A DNA stretch of 64,000 nt from Intestinimonas massiliensis (ex Afouda et al. 2020) (lineage in GTDB: Bacteria; Bacillota; Clostridia; Oscillospirales; Oscillospiraceae): positions 198,773-262,772 of the forward strand of contig NZ_LN869528.1 in NCBI RefSeq assembly GCF_001244995.1, given 5' to 3'. Below are positions 52,301-60,369 of this stretch, one piece after another. A program made the translations under genes and the position numbers. Position 1 is the first letter of the stretch; every line of letters begins with the position of its first letter. Below the pieces are notes generated by a model. That model was not told the DNA's origin. It was given only the letters and a program-made list of their open reading frames with translations, and did no database searches.

Positions 52301-54061
52301 TCACCGAATGGCCTTGGTGTCTACCTCTTCCTTCAGGGCCGCCAGGAAGGCGTCCAGCGCCATGACACCCTGGTCGCCGCCGGCGCGGGTACGGACGGCC
52401 ACCTGACCGCTCTCGGCCTCCTTGTCGCCCACCACCAGCATATAGGGGACCTTCTCCAGTTGGGCTTCCCGGATCTTCTTGCCGATCTTCTCGTTGCGGC
52501 GGTCGGTCTCCACCCGGAAGCCCGCCGCGTCCAGCCGTTTGGCCACGCAGTCGGCATAGTCGGCCGCTCGGTCGGTGATGGGCAGCACCTTGACCTGCAC
52601 GGGGGCCAGCCAGGTGGGGAACGCCCCGGCAAAGTGCTCGGTGATGACGCCGATGAACCGCTCGATGGAGCCGAATACCACCCGGTGGATCATGACGGGG
52701 CAGTGCTTCTCGCCGTCCGCGCCGATATACTCCAGATCGAACCGGCCGGGGAGCTGGTAATCCAGTTGAATGGTGCCGCACTGCCAGGTCCGCCCCAGGG
52801 AGTCCTGGATGTGGAAGTCCAGCTTGGGCCCGTAGAAGGCGCCGTCGCCCTCGTTGACCTCATAGCTCTTGCCGATGCTGGTGATGGCGTCGGCCAGAGC
52901 CTTGGTGGCCACCTCCCAGTCCTCCACAGAGCCAATGTGGTCGTCGGGCATGGTGGACAGCTCGATCTTATAGGGCAGACCGAAGAGGGAGTAGACCTCG
53001 TCAAAAAGCCGGGCAATGCGGATGACCTCATCCTTGATCTGCTCCTGGGCCAGCAGGATGTGCGCGTCGTCCTGGGTGAAGCAGCGGACCCGGAACATGC
53101 CGTGGAGAGCGCCGGAGAGCTCATGGCGGTGGACAATGCCCAGCTCGCCGTAGCGCAGGGGCAGGTCCCGGTAGGAGTGGGGCTCCAGCTCATAGACCAG
53201 GATGCTGCCGGGGCAGTTCATGGGCTTGATGGCGAAGTCCTCCTCGTCGATGACGGTGGTGTACATGTTGTCCTTGTAGTGGTCCCAGTGGCCGGAGGTC
53301 TCCCACAGGGTCCGGCGCATGATCTGGGGGGTGGCGATCTCCTTGTACTCCCACTTCTTATGGACCTGGCGCCAGTAGTCGATCAGGGTGTTTTTCAGCA
53401 CCATGCCCTTGGGCAGATAGAAGGGGAAGCCGGGGGCCTCGTCCCGGAAAGCGAACAGGCCCAGCTCCTTGCCCAGCTTGCGGTGGTCCCGCTTCTTGGC
53501 CTCCTCGATGCGCTGGAGATACGCGTCCAGCTCGTCCTTCTTGGGGAAGGCGATGCCGTAGATGCGCTGGAGGGTCTCCCGGTTGGAGTCGCCCCGCCAG
53601 TAGGCGGCGTTGCAGGCGGTGAGCTTGATGGCGTTGCCCTTCACCCGGCCGGTGGAGTCCAGATGGGGGCCGGCACACAGGTCGGTGAACTCGCCCTGCT
53701 GATAGAAGGAGATGTGAGCGTCCTCCGGCAGATCCTGGATGAGCTCCACCTTGTAGGGCTCGCCCTTCTCCTCCATGAACTTCAGGGCCTCTTCCCGGGG
53801 CAGCTCGAAGCGCTCCAGCTTCAGCTTCTCCTTGCAGATCTTCCGCATCTCCCCCTCGATCTTCTCCATGATCTCCGGGGTAAAGGGGAAGGGGGAGTCC
53901 ATATCGTAGTAAAAGCCCTCGTCGATGGAGGGGCCGATGGCCAGCTTCACCTCGGGGTACAGGCGCTTGACGGCCTGGGCCAGGATGTGGGAGCAGGTAT
54001 GCCAATAGGTCTTGCGGTAGGTCTCGTTCTCAAACGTATACTGATTGTTTTCTTCTGCCAT
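52301..54061 (-). CDS. thrS: Threonyl-tRNA synthetase lacking the TGS domain
   Basis: Charges tRNA-Thr. 586 residues. It begins directly with the editing (SAD) domain: HTCSH then LAIGPSIDEGFYYD, and the editing Cys in DLCAGPHL. The class II catalytic core has the zinc Cys in KPMNCPGSILVY and RHELSGALHGMFRVRCF with DDAHI. The C-terminal anticodon-binding domain follows (VLPITDRAADYADCV). The N-terminal TGS domain of E. coli-type ThrRS is missing. ATG at 54061 with AAGGAGG; controlled by a T-box. Confidence 0.96.
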   Translation of the reverse strand: MAEENNQYTFENETYRKTYWHTCSHILAQAVKRLYPEVKLAIGPSIDEGFYYDMDSPFPFTPEIMEKIEGEMRKICKEKLKLERFELPREEALKFMEEKGEPYKVELIQDLPEDAHISFYQQGEFTDLCAGPHLDSTGRVKGNAIKLTACNAAYWRGDSNRETLQRIYGIAFPKKDELDAYLQRIEEAKKRDHRKLGKELGLFAFRDEAPGFPFYLPKGMVLKNTLIDYWRQVHKKWEYKEIATPQIMRRTLWETSGHWDHYKDNMYTTVIDEEDFAIKPMNCPGSILVYELEPHSYRDLPLRYGELGIVHRHELSGALHGMFRVRCFTQDDAHILLAQEQIKDEVIRIARLFDEVYSLFGLPYKIELSTMPDDHIGSVEDWEVATKALADAITSIGKSYEVNEGDGAFYGPKLDFHIQDSLGRTWQCGTIQLDYQLPGRFDLEYIGADGEKHCPVMIHRVVFGSIERFIGVITEHFAGAFPTWLAPVQVKVLPITDRAADYADCVAKRLDAAGFRVETDRRNEKIGKKIREAQLEKVPYMLVVGDKEAESGQVAVRTRAGGDQGVMALDAFLAALKEEVDTKAIR

Positions 54062-54094
54062 GGTAATTCCTCCTTGTATTGGGGCAAAGACGAT

Positions 54095-54351
54095 AAAAAA
54101 TCTCACCCCTGATGAAGTTCAGGGGTGAGATGAGAGATCCCACGGTTCCACCCTGCTTACGGCCCTGTAAAGCGCCGTCGCTCGTGACCTCTGTAACGGG
54201 AGGGCCCGGCCCAGCCTACTGTCCGCGGAGTTCGGTGGGCGGCTCGGGGGTGGTTGGGTCCTTTTCGCGGGTGCAGGCGCGCTCTCAGCCGGCGGCGCGC
54301 CCTCTCTGTGCGGCGAAGCGGGACGGTTTCCCCGTCATTGCCTCTGCAACG
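54095..54351 (-). promoter_or_regulatory. T-box leader of thrS
   Basis: On the minus strand the leader contains the T-box core AGGGTGGAACCGTGGG (54154-54139), followed by a perfect terminator hairpin (54131-54119 with 54112-54100) and a six-T run. Upstream are stem I-like AGAGAGGGCG...GCTGAGAGCGC elements. Uncharged tRNA-Thr should stabilise the antiterminator. A Thr specifier (ACC triplets occur in the expected region) could not be fixed with certainty. This fills most of the 320-bp gene-free stretch before thrS. Confidence 0.92.
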
Positions 54352-54356
54352 CAGAC

Positions 54357-54385
54357 ACTATATCACCAAAATCCGAGGCTGTCAA
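54357..54385 (-). promoter_or_regulatory. Promoter of the T-box-thrS transcript
   Basis: Perfect TTGACA (54385-54380), 17-bp spacer, TATAGT (54362-54357). The -35 contains the stop codon of the small upstream gene. Confidence 0.88.
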
Positions 54386-54534
54386 GGGGCATCCTGCCCT
54401 TCCAGAAAGAGGGTCTCCGCCTGCTTCTGGGCTTCCCGGAGGATGTGTTCCGCCTCGCCGTAATTCCGGGCCTCGAGCTGGGTCAGGCTGTCGGTGATGG
54501 CGTTGAACAGGGCAAAGTACATCTTTTGGAACAT
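54382..54534 (-). CDS. Small 50-residue protein upstream of thrS
   Basis: Product starts MFQKMYFALFNAITDSLTQL and ends in a Glu/Ala-rich helix (EAEHILREAQKQAETLFLEG). A GGAGGG site lies 6 bp before the ATG and a consensus promoter about 40 bp before it, so it is very likely expressed. Predicted all-helical and soluble; family not recognised, though similar short helical proteins occur in Oscillospiraceae. Its TGA sits in the -35 of the thrS promoter. Confidence 0.75.
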   Translation of the reverse strand: MFQKMYFALFNAITDSLTQLEARNYGEAEHILREAQKQAETLFLEGQDAP

Positions 54535-54573
54535 CTCTCTCCCTCCAAGATTCGTATTTTAAGGCGATAATTC

Positions 54574-54602
54574 ATTATATAGCTTGAATAATAATGTGTC
54601 AA
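54574..54602 (-). promoter_or_regulatory. Consensus promoter of the 50-residue gene
   Basis: Perfect TTGACA (54602-54597), 17-bp spacer, perfect TATAAT (54579-54574). Confidence 0.9.
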
Positions 54603-54672
54603 GTCGGTTTCTTGCTTATAGCATGTTTATTGCGCCGTGATTTTCCATATGCTAGGCGTATGGAGGTGTATC

Positions 54673-55002
54673 ATGGATTTGGATTATCACGAAATCGGCA
54701 AAAGAATTGCCCGGCGCAGGAAGCAGCTCGGCCTCAAACAGTCGGCTGTGGAGGAGAAGGCTGACATCGGCTATAAGTATCTGTCCAGCATTGAACGGGG
54801 CATCTCCATTCCCTCCATTGAAGTCGTCATGCGTCTTTCGCTGGCCCTGGACACCACGCCGGACGCGTTTCTGGTGGGGACCGCCCGGCCCGCCGGAGAG
54901 GAGTGGCGGGGGGTGGCCGAGCTGCTCCGGGGCATGACGCCCAAAAAGCTGGAGCTGGCCCGGAGCTTCCTCACCTGGCTGTCCGACCAGGAGCTTTCAT
55001 AA
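54673..55002 (+). CDS. XRE-family transcriptional regulator
   Basis: 109 residues. Helix-turn-helix of the Cro/C1 type at residues 6-62 (IGKRIARRRKQLGLKQSAVE, IGYKYLSSIERGISIPSIEV), then a short helical tail (MTPKKLELARSFLTWLSD). TGGAGGTG lies 5 bp before the ATG at 54673; the in-frame ATG at 54637 has no site. A single-gene unit closed by a strong terminator. Target unknown. Confidence 0.85.
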   Translation: MDLDYHEIGKRIARRRKQLGLKQSAVEEKADIGYKYLSSIERGISIPSIEVVMRLSLALDTTPDAFLVGTARPAGEEWRGVAELLRGMTPKKLELARSFLTWLSDQELS

Positions 55003-55037
55003 AAAAACTGCGGAGCCAATGGCTCCGCAGTTTTTTT
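55001..55037. terminator. Bidirectional terminator
   Basis: Perfect 17-bp stem (AAAAAAACTGCGGAGCC and complement) with a 3-base loop and T runs on both strands; convergent genes. Confidence 0.95.
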
Positions 55038-55048
55038 ACTGTCTCTGC

Positions 55049-58000
55049 TCAGGCGGCCTTGTCAGCAGCCACTGCGTTGGTCATGTCGTAGGTGTCGGGG
55101 AAAATAGCCCCGTTGACCACCCACACGTCGCTGAGGTCGGGCTGGCCGTCCTCACCGGCGCCGCAGACCAGGTAGTCGCCCTCGCCGTGGGGCACACCGG
55201 CCCGATTGGCCTGGAGCACGTCACCCCACGCGGTCTGGACCTCCACCTGGAGCTCGGCGGGGATGAAGCAGGCGAAGTTGCCGGTGGTGGGCTTGGTCTT
55301 CAGGTCGATGTAGGTGTCGGCGGCAAAATCCGCGGCGGTGAGCTCGGTGCCGTCGGCCTTGGTATAGGTCTTGATGACCTTGGACAGCTTGGTCACCCAC
55401 TCCTCGCCGCTGGTGCCCTTCAGAATCACGTCCTCGCCGTTGGGCTGGGCGGTGTAGCTGGCGTCCTCCAGGTTGTTGTAGACGTCGGTGGCCGCAGAGA
55501 CCATCTTGCCCTGGATGGTGTAGTCGGTCTTGCCGGTGGCAAACCAGTCATACGCGGTGACGGCCAGATAGTCGGCCATGGACATCTTGCCCAGCAGATG
55601 CCTGGAGAAGAAGGCGGAAATGTTGCCCTCCACCGCGGCGGTCACGTCGGGCTGTTCGGAGTAGAAGCCATAGCCGTGGTCGGCGTCGGGTACGATAACC
55701 TCCTCCGCGGCGGGATAGGCCTTCACGATGAGCTTGTTGGTGGCGTCGGTAACCACGTCATCCTTGTCGCCGTGGAGCACCAGCATGGGGCCGGTGTAGT
55801 TTTTGATGGCGGCCAGGGGGTCCACCAGCATGTCCTCGAACCACTGGGCGGACAGGGACAGGTTCTGGCCGTAGCGGGTGGTGTAGTCGAAGGAGCCCTT
55901 CTCCTTGGCGGCGGCGACGGCGGCGTCAATGCTGCTGCCGGCGGGCAGGATGCCGGCAATGGACTCCTCGCCGGGGTTGGCGGCGGCGGAGAGCAGGACC
56001 ACGGCCTTGTAGGGGTTCTCCTTCTCGCTGACGATCTCCAGGGCCAGGCGGCCACCCATGGAATAGCCCATGATGCCCAGCTTGTCGGCGTCGATGGGGT
56101 AATTGGCCAGCAGGTAGGCCAGGGAGGCGTTGGAGTCGGACTTCATGTTGGTCAGGGTGTTCTTGGTAAAGGGCTCGGTGGAGTCACCGCAGCCGGGGAA
56201 GTCCATGCGGACGGAGGCGATGCCAGCCTCCGCCAGGGCGGCGGCCACGCCGCCGAAGCCCACGTTCTCATCCTTGCTGCCGCCGTGGCCGTGATTCATG
56301 ACCACTGCGGGGAAGGGGCCTTCGCCCTTGGGCAGGGTGATGACGGCGGGCACCTGACGGCCGTCGTTCTCAATGGAGACGGTGATGGCGGTGTAGGTGT
56401 CGGTCTCCACGGTATTGGACGGCTCCAGCTTGGAGTAGTTCATCAGGATGGTGGCCAGCTCGGTGCGGACGGCGGTGCCGTTGGGGTCCAGCAGGTTGCC
56501 GGGCTTGCCGCCGATGATGCCGGAGCCCACAGCCACACACATGCCGTCCTTGGCCCACTCGGCCACGTCAGCCACGTCGGCGTAGGTGCTGAGGTCGCCG
56601 GCGGCGGTGACCATGTTATTGAGCGCAGCGTACCGGGCGAAGATGGTGGCGATCTCGGCGCGGGTGACGTTGCGGTCGCCGGCGTAGGCGCCGGTGCCGT
56701 CGCCGGTGGTCAACCCCACGTCCTCCGCCCAGGCGGCGGAGTCGGCGGACCACGTGCCAGCCACGTCGGAGAAGCTGGCGGCCTCCGCCACGGCGGGCTT
56801 ACCGGCCATGTTGTAGAGCGTCTGGTACACAGTGGCCCGGGTCACGGTGCCGTTGGGGGCGAAGACCTTCACACGGGCATCGGTGGAGCCCATGACGCCG
56901 TGTTCGATGACGTAGTTCACCGCGGCGGCGTACCAGGCGCTCTGATCCACATCCGCCCAGTCGGCGGGAGCCTCGGGCTCCTCAGCCGGGGCGCCCACCA
57001 CCGTGATGCGGCCCTGGCCCTTGGGGTCGGAGTAGTCGGCGCTCACCACGCCGCCCAGCTCGTCCACAATGTAGTTGATCAGCACCTGGTTGTCGATCAT
57101 CACGCAGTCCTTCAGCAGGGCATCGTCCTTGAACATAACGAAGCCGTCGCCGCCGGACTTCAGCATATAGTTGTGGGAGGCCAGCGTGTAGGTCTTGGCG
57201 GGGTCAATGGCCTCGCCGTTCACCTTCACGTCCTTTACCCGGCGCTCGCCGTCCACCTTCACGAACTCCTTCTCGTCGTTGAGCACCACCGGGGAGGGAA
57301 TCGAGGTGTCGATGGTATAGGTCAGGCCGGAGACCTGCAGGAACCCGCCGTTCTCCTCCGGCGTCACACGCGCGCCCATCTCCAGCGCGTCCAGAATGTC
57401 CTGGCCCGTGGTCTCCACCACGCAGGCCTCGTTGCCGAAGGGATGCACGTTGATGATCTGCTCATAGGTGATCTCCCCCGCGGGGATGTCGGCCCGCACG
57501 CCCCCGCCGTTGACAAAGGCCACGTCGGCGTCCAGCATCACCCGGTAGGCGTCCGCGCACAGGTCGCCCAGATTGGTCTCGGCGCTGCGCACCGCGCGCT
57601 TCCCAGTGGCCGGGTCCTTGGTGGTCAGGTCCACATCGGTCTTGGCCACGACCTTCTTCAGCACCCCGGCAAACTCGTCGTTGATGCCCTTCACGAAGGC
57701 CCCAGTGGCCTCGTCCTCAGCGGCGCAGTCCTTGGCCGCCACCAGCTCGCTGGTGATCTCGCCCGTCTTGGTGTCGATGACCACCTTGCCCAGGTTGGCC
57801 AGCTTGGTGCCCGTCTGGGCCACCAGCACGTCCTCCCCGGCCTGGTTCTTCTCGGTCTTGGCAAAGGTGCTGTGGGAGTGCCCGTCGATCAGCACGTCGA
57901 TGCCGGTGGTGTTGGCAATCACCTCGGTGGAGGTCCAGGGGGAGCTCTGCTCGTCCACGCCCAGGTGCCCCAGCGCCACCACGTAGTCGGCGCCCTCTGC

Positions 58001-58669
58001 CTTGGCCGCGTCTACCGCCTTCTGCACCACGTCATACAGGTCCTTGCCCTCGTTGCCCTGGCTGAAGCTGTAGATATAGTTCCCCGCGGCGTCCTGGAAA
58101 TAGGTCGGGGTGGACTTGGTGAAGGACTCCGGCGTATCGATGCCCACGTAGCCGACCTTCACGTCGCCGTAGGTCAGCACCTGATAGCCGTCCAGCACCG
58201 CCTTCCCCTCCAGGTCGGTGAAGTTGGCGCACAGATAGGCATACTCCGCCTTCTCCCGCGCCAAGGTCAGGAAGTTGTCCATGCCGTAGTCAAACTCGTG
58301 GTTGCCCGGAATGGCCAAATCGTAGCCCACCTGGTTCATAATCTCCACGATGTACGCGCCCTTGGACAGCGTCCCGATGGGGCCGCCCTGGATGGCGTCG
58401 CCGGCATCCACCAGCGTCACGTTCTCCGCGCCGTAGGCCGCCTCCATGGCGGTCTTGTACGCGGCCACGCCCGCATAGCCGATGTTGGTCACCTCCCCTG
58501 CGTCGTTCTTGGCCTGATCAATGCCGCAGTGTACGTCGTTGGTGTGCAGGATTACGATCTTGCCGCTCTCCGTGCCTGCGGCGTCGCCCTCTGCCGCCAC
58601 GGCCGGTACGGTCAGGCTGAACGCCATGGCCACAGCCAGCAGCAGCGACAGCAGCTTCTTCTGCTTCAT
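55049..58669 (-). CDS. Secreted 5'-nucleotidase / SLH / alpha-beta hydrolase fusion
   Basis: 1206 residues. Signal peptide 1-26; a UshA-like metallophosphatase (IVILHTNDVHC, VDAGDAIQGG, IPGNHEFDYG, LIDGHSHS) and 5'-nucleotidase C-terminal domain (FVNGGGVRADIPAGEITYEQ) to about 560; three SLH-like units about 570-750 (TRATVYQTLYNMAGKP, VTRAEIATIFARYAA, RTELATILMNYSKL); then an alpha/beta hydrolase about 760-1040 with nucleophile Ser in GIMGYSMGG and a DADHGYGF His motif; and a C-terminal domain not recognised. Probably surface-attached nucleotide scavenging plus an esterase activity. AAGGTGG precedes the ATG. Confidence 0.88.
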   Translation of the reverse strand: MKQKKLLSLLLAVAMAFSLTVPAVAAEGDAAGTESGKIVILHTNDVHCGIDQAKNDAGEVTNIGYAGVAAYKTAMEAAYGAENVTLVDAGDAIQGGPIGTLSKGAYIVEIMNQVGYDLAIPGNHEFDYGMDNFLTLAREKAEYAYLCANFTDLEGKAVLDGYQVLTYGDVKVGYVGIDTPESFTKSTPTYFQDAAGNYIYSFSQGNEGKDLYDVVQKAVDAAKAEGADYVVALGHLGVDEQSSPWTSTEVIANTTGIDVLIDGHSHSTFAKTEKNQAGEDVLVAQTGTKLANLGKVVIDTKTGEITSELVAAKDCAAEDEATGAFVKGINDEFAGVLKKVVAKTDVDLTTKDPATGKRAVRSAETNLGDLCADAYRVMLDADVAFVNGGGVRADIPAGEITYEQIINVHPFGNEACVVETTGQDILDALEMGARVTPEENGGFLQVSGLTYTIDTSIPSPVVLNDEKEFVKVDGERRVKDVKVNGEAIDPAKTYTLASHNYMLKSGGDGFVMFKDDALLKDCVMIDNQVLINYIVDELGGVVSADYSDPKGQGRITVVGAPAEEPEAPADWADVDQSAWYAAAVNYVIEHGVMGSTDARVKVFAPNGTVTRATVYQTLYNMAGKPAVAEAASFSDVAGTWSADSAAWAEDVGLTTGDGTGAYAGDRNVTRAEIATIFARYAALNNMVTAAGDLSTYADVADVAEWAKDGMCVAVGSGIIGGKPGNLLDPNGTAVRTELATILMNYSKLEPSNTVETDTYTAITVSIENDGRQVPAVITLPKGEGPFPAVVMNHGHGGSKDENVGFGGVAAALAEAGIASVRMDFPGCGDSTEPFTKNTLTNMKSDSNASLAYLLANYPIDADKLGIMGYSMGGRLALEIVSEKENPYKAVVLLSAAANPGEESIAGILPAGSSIDAAVAAAKEKGSFDYTTRYGQNLSLSAQWFEDMLVDPLAAIKNYTGPMLVLHGDKDDVVTDATNKLIVKAYPAAEEVIVPDADHGYGFYSEQPDVTAAVEGNISAFFSRHLLGKMSMADYLAVTAYDWFATGKTDYTIQGKMVSAATDVYNNLEDASYTAQPNGEDVILKGTSGEEWVTKLSKVIKTYTKADGTELTAADFAADTYIDLKTKPTTGNFACFIPAELQVEVQTAWGDVLQANRAGVPHGEGDYLVCGAGEDGQPDLSDVWVVNGAIFPDTYDMTNAVAADKAA

Positions 58670-58729
58670 TTTTCGTTTCCACCTTTCGTTCCATTTCTCG
58701 GAAGTTCCAAGCCGTCCTTGGATATCCTA

Positions 58730-58758
58730 ATAGTAACAAATCGGTGACAGGATTACAA
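58730..58758 (-). promoter_or_regulatory. Promoter of the nucleotidase fusion gene
   Basis: Minus strand TTGTAA (58758-58753), 17-bp spacer, TACTAT (58735-58730). Confidence 0.6.
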
Positions 58759-58809
58759 GGACGGGGGACAGATTTTTTCGCCGCATTCCACCCTGTCCCG
58801 GCAGTCAAA

Positions 58810-58842
58810 CAGGCGGGGAATACGCTTCGTATTTCCCGCCTG
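58810..58842 (-). terminator. Terminator after prfB
   Basis: Hairpin CAGGCGGGAAATACG / CGTATTCCCCGCCTG on the minus strand with a short T tail. Confidence 0.65.
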
Positions 58843-58850
58843 CCGTCTTT

Positions 58851-59972
58851 TTATTTGGTCGCCCAGTTGCCCGTAGCCTCACAGGTGAGGTAGGCGTTGA
58901 TGAATCCATCCAAATCGCCGTCCATGACGGCGTTGATGTTGCTGGTCTCATAGGCGGTGCGGTTGTCCTTCACCAGTTGGTAGGGCATAAAGACGTAGGA
59001 GCGGATCTGGCTGCCCCATTCGATCTTAAGCTGCACGCCCTTGATGTCGGAGATCTTTTCCGCGTGCTCCTGCATCTTGAGCTCCACCAGCTTGGAGCGG
59101 AGCATCCGCATACAGGTGTCCTTGTTTTGAAACTGGCTCCGCTCGGTCTGGCAGGCCACCACCACGCCGGTGGGCTTGTGGATGAGTCGGACGGCGGAGG
59201 AGGTCTTGTTGATGTGCTGGCCGCCGGCGCCGGAGGAGCGGTAGACCTGCATCTCGATGTCCTCGGGCCGGATGTCCACCTCTACGTCGTCGGGGATCTC
59301 CGGCATGACCTCCAGGGCGGCGAAGGAGGTCTGCCGCCTGGCGTTGGCGTCGAAGGGGGACACCCGCACCAGCCGGTGGACGCCGTGCTCGCTCTTCAGG
59401 TGGCCGTAGGCGTTCTCCCCCTGGATCATGATGGTGGCGGACTTAATGCCGGCCTCGTCGCCGTCCAGGTAGTCCACCACCTGATAGGTATAGTCGTGGC
59501 GCTCGGCCCAGCGGGTGTACATGCGGTAGAGCATCTGGGCCCAGTCCTGGGCCTCGGTGCCGCCGGCCCCGGCGTGGATGGTGAGGATGGCGTTGGAGTT
59601 GTCGTACTCGCCGGTGAGCAGGGTGGACAGCCGGGCCTCCTCCATGTCCTGCTCCAGTCTGGCGTACCCCTCCTCCACCTCGGGCACCAGGGAGCCGTCC
59701 TCCTCCTCGTTGCCCATCTCGCACAGGGTCAGCAGGTCCTCCCAGTGGCTCTCCCGGCGCTTCTGGGCCTCCAGCTTGTTCTGGAGCTGCTTCATCCGCT
59801 GGGTCACCTTCTGGGATTTTTCCAGGTTGTCCCAAAATCCGGGAGCGGCGCTCTCCGACTCCAGCATCTCCAGCTCCTGGGCGGCGCTGGCCAGGTTCAG
59901 GGCCTGGGACAGCTCCTCCAGAGCGGGGCGCAGATTGTTCAGCTTCACCTTATATTCATCAAACTGCAGCAT
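58851..59972 (-). CDS. prfB: Peptide chain release factor 2, no programmed frameshift
   Basis: Recognises UGA/UAA stop codons and triggers peptide release. 373 residues in one uninterrupted frame. The tripeptide anticodon is seen in VRVSPFDANARR, and the catalytic GGQ in SSGAGGQHINKTSSAVR. The usual in-frame UGA near codon 25 with its CUU slip site is absent. The ATG at 59972 has only a weak site (GGAAGTGAG). Monocistronic, with a hairpin downstream. Confidence 0.96.
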   Translation of the reverse strand: MLQFDEYKVKLNNLRPALEELSQALNLASAAQELEMLESESAAPGFWDNLEKSQKVTQRMKQLQNKLEAQKRRESHWEDLLTLCEMGNEEEDGSLVPEVEEGYARLEQDMEEARLSTLLTGEYDNSNAILTIHAGAGGTEAQDWAQMLYRMYTRWAERHDYTYQVVDYLDGDEAGIKSATIMIQGENAYGHLKSEHGVHRLVRVSPFDANARRQTSFAALEVMPEIPDDVEVDIRPEDIEMQVYRSSGAGGQHINKTSSAVRLIHKPTGVVVACQTERSQFQNKDTCMRMLRSKLVELKMQEHAEKISDIKGVQLKIEWGSQIRSYVFMPYQLVKDNRTAYETSNINAVMDGDLDGFINAYLTCEATGNWATK

Positions 59973-60073
59973 CGTTTCACGCTCACTTCCGTTTCAATCG
60001 CCCTCATATTATACCCGGAAGCGGGTGGTATGTAAAGGGAAAAACGATCCGCGCGGCGGAAAATTACCCGTGA

Positions 60074-60098
60074 AAAACCGCCCGGCGGGCGGGCGGTT
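60074..60098 (-). terminator. Terminator after the 35-residue gene
   Basis: Hairpin ACCGCCC / GGGCGGT immediately after the stop codon, ending in TTTTT on the minus strand. Confidence 0.75.
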
Positions 60099-60206
60099 TC
60101 AGCGGTCGCTCTGCATGGGCTCAGTGCTGGAGCAAAAAATCAGGTCGTCTACATCTCCCCGGGGCTCGCAGCGGGGGTTCTCACGGCTCTCCTGCTTCTC
60201 TGGCAT
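60099..60206 (-). CDS. Predicted 35-residue polar peptide
   Basis: ATG preceded at 7 bp by a strong AAGGAGG site and followed directly by a terminator, so it has the full outline of a gene despite its size. The product begins MPEKQESRENPRCEPRGDVD and contains two cysteines; very polar, no membrane segment or signal peptide. Family not recognised. Not obviously part of prfB or the GntP gene. Confidence 0.55.
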   Translation of the reverse strand: MPEKQESRENPRCEPRGDVDDLIFCSSTEPMQSDR

Positions 60207-60369
60207 GCTCTGCCCTCCTTCCGATCAAGTCAACACATGCCAGTATATGCCCTTCCCACCGTAATATGTGCCGAAATTTTTCCCAAAGATAAAAAAGATC
60301 CGGCGCCCTGTGGGGCCCCGGATCTTTGGGGACGGTTGGGATTCGTTTCGGTCCTGCCGAGGGGATAGA

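Noticed and set aside
55019..58747. 1242-codon open frame on the plus strand opposite the nucleotidase fusion
   Set aside because: It is the antisense shadow of a GC-rich gene: its product is Val/Gly/His-rich and low in complexity, and the minus-strand frame has signal peptide, domains and RBS.
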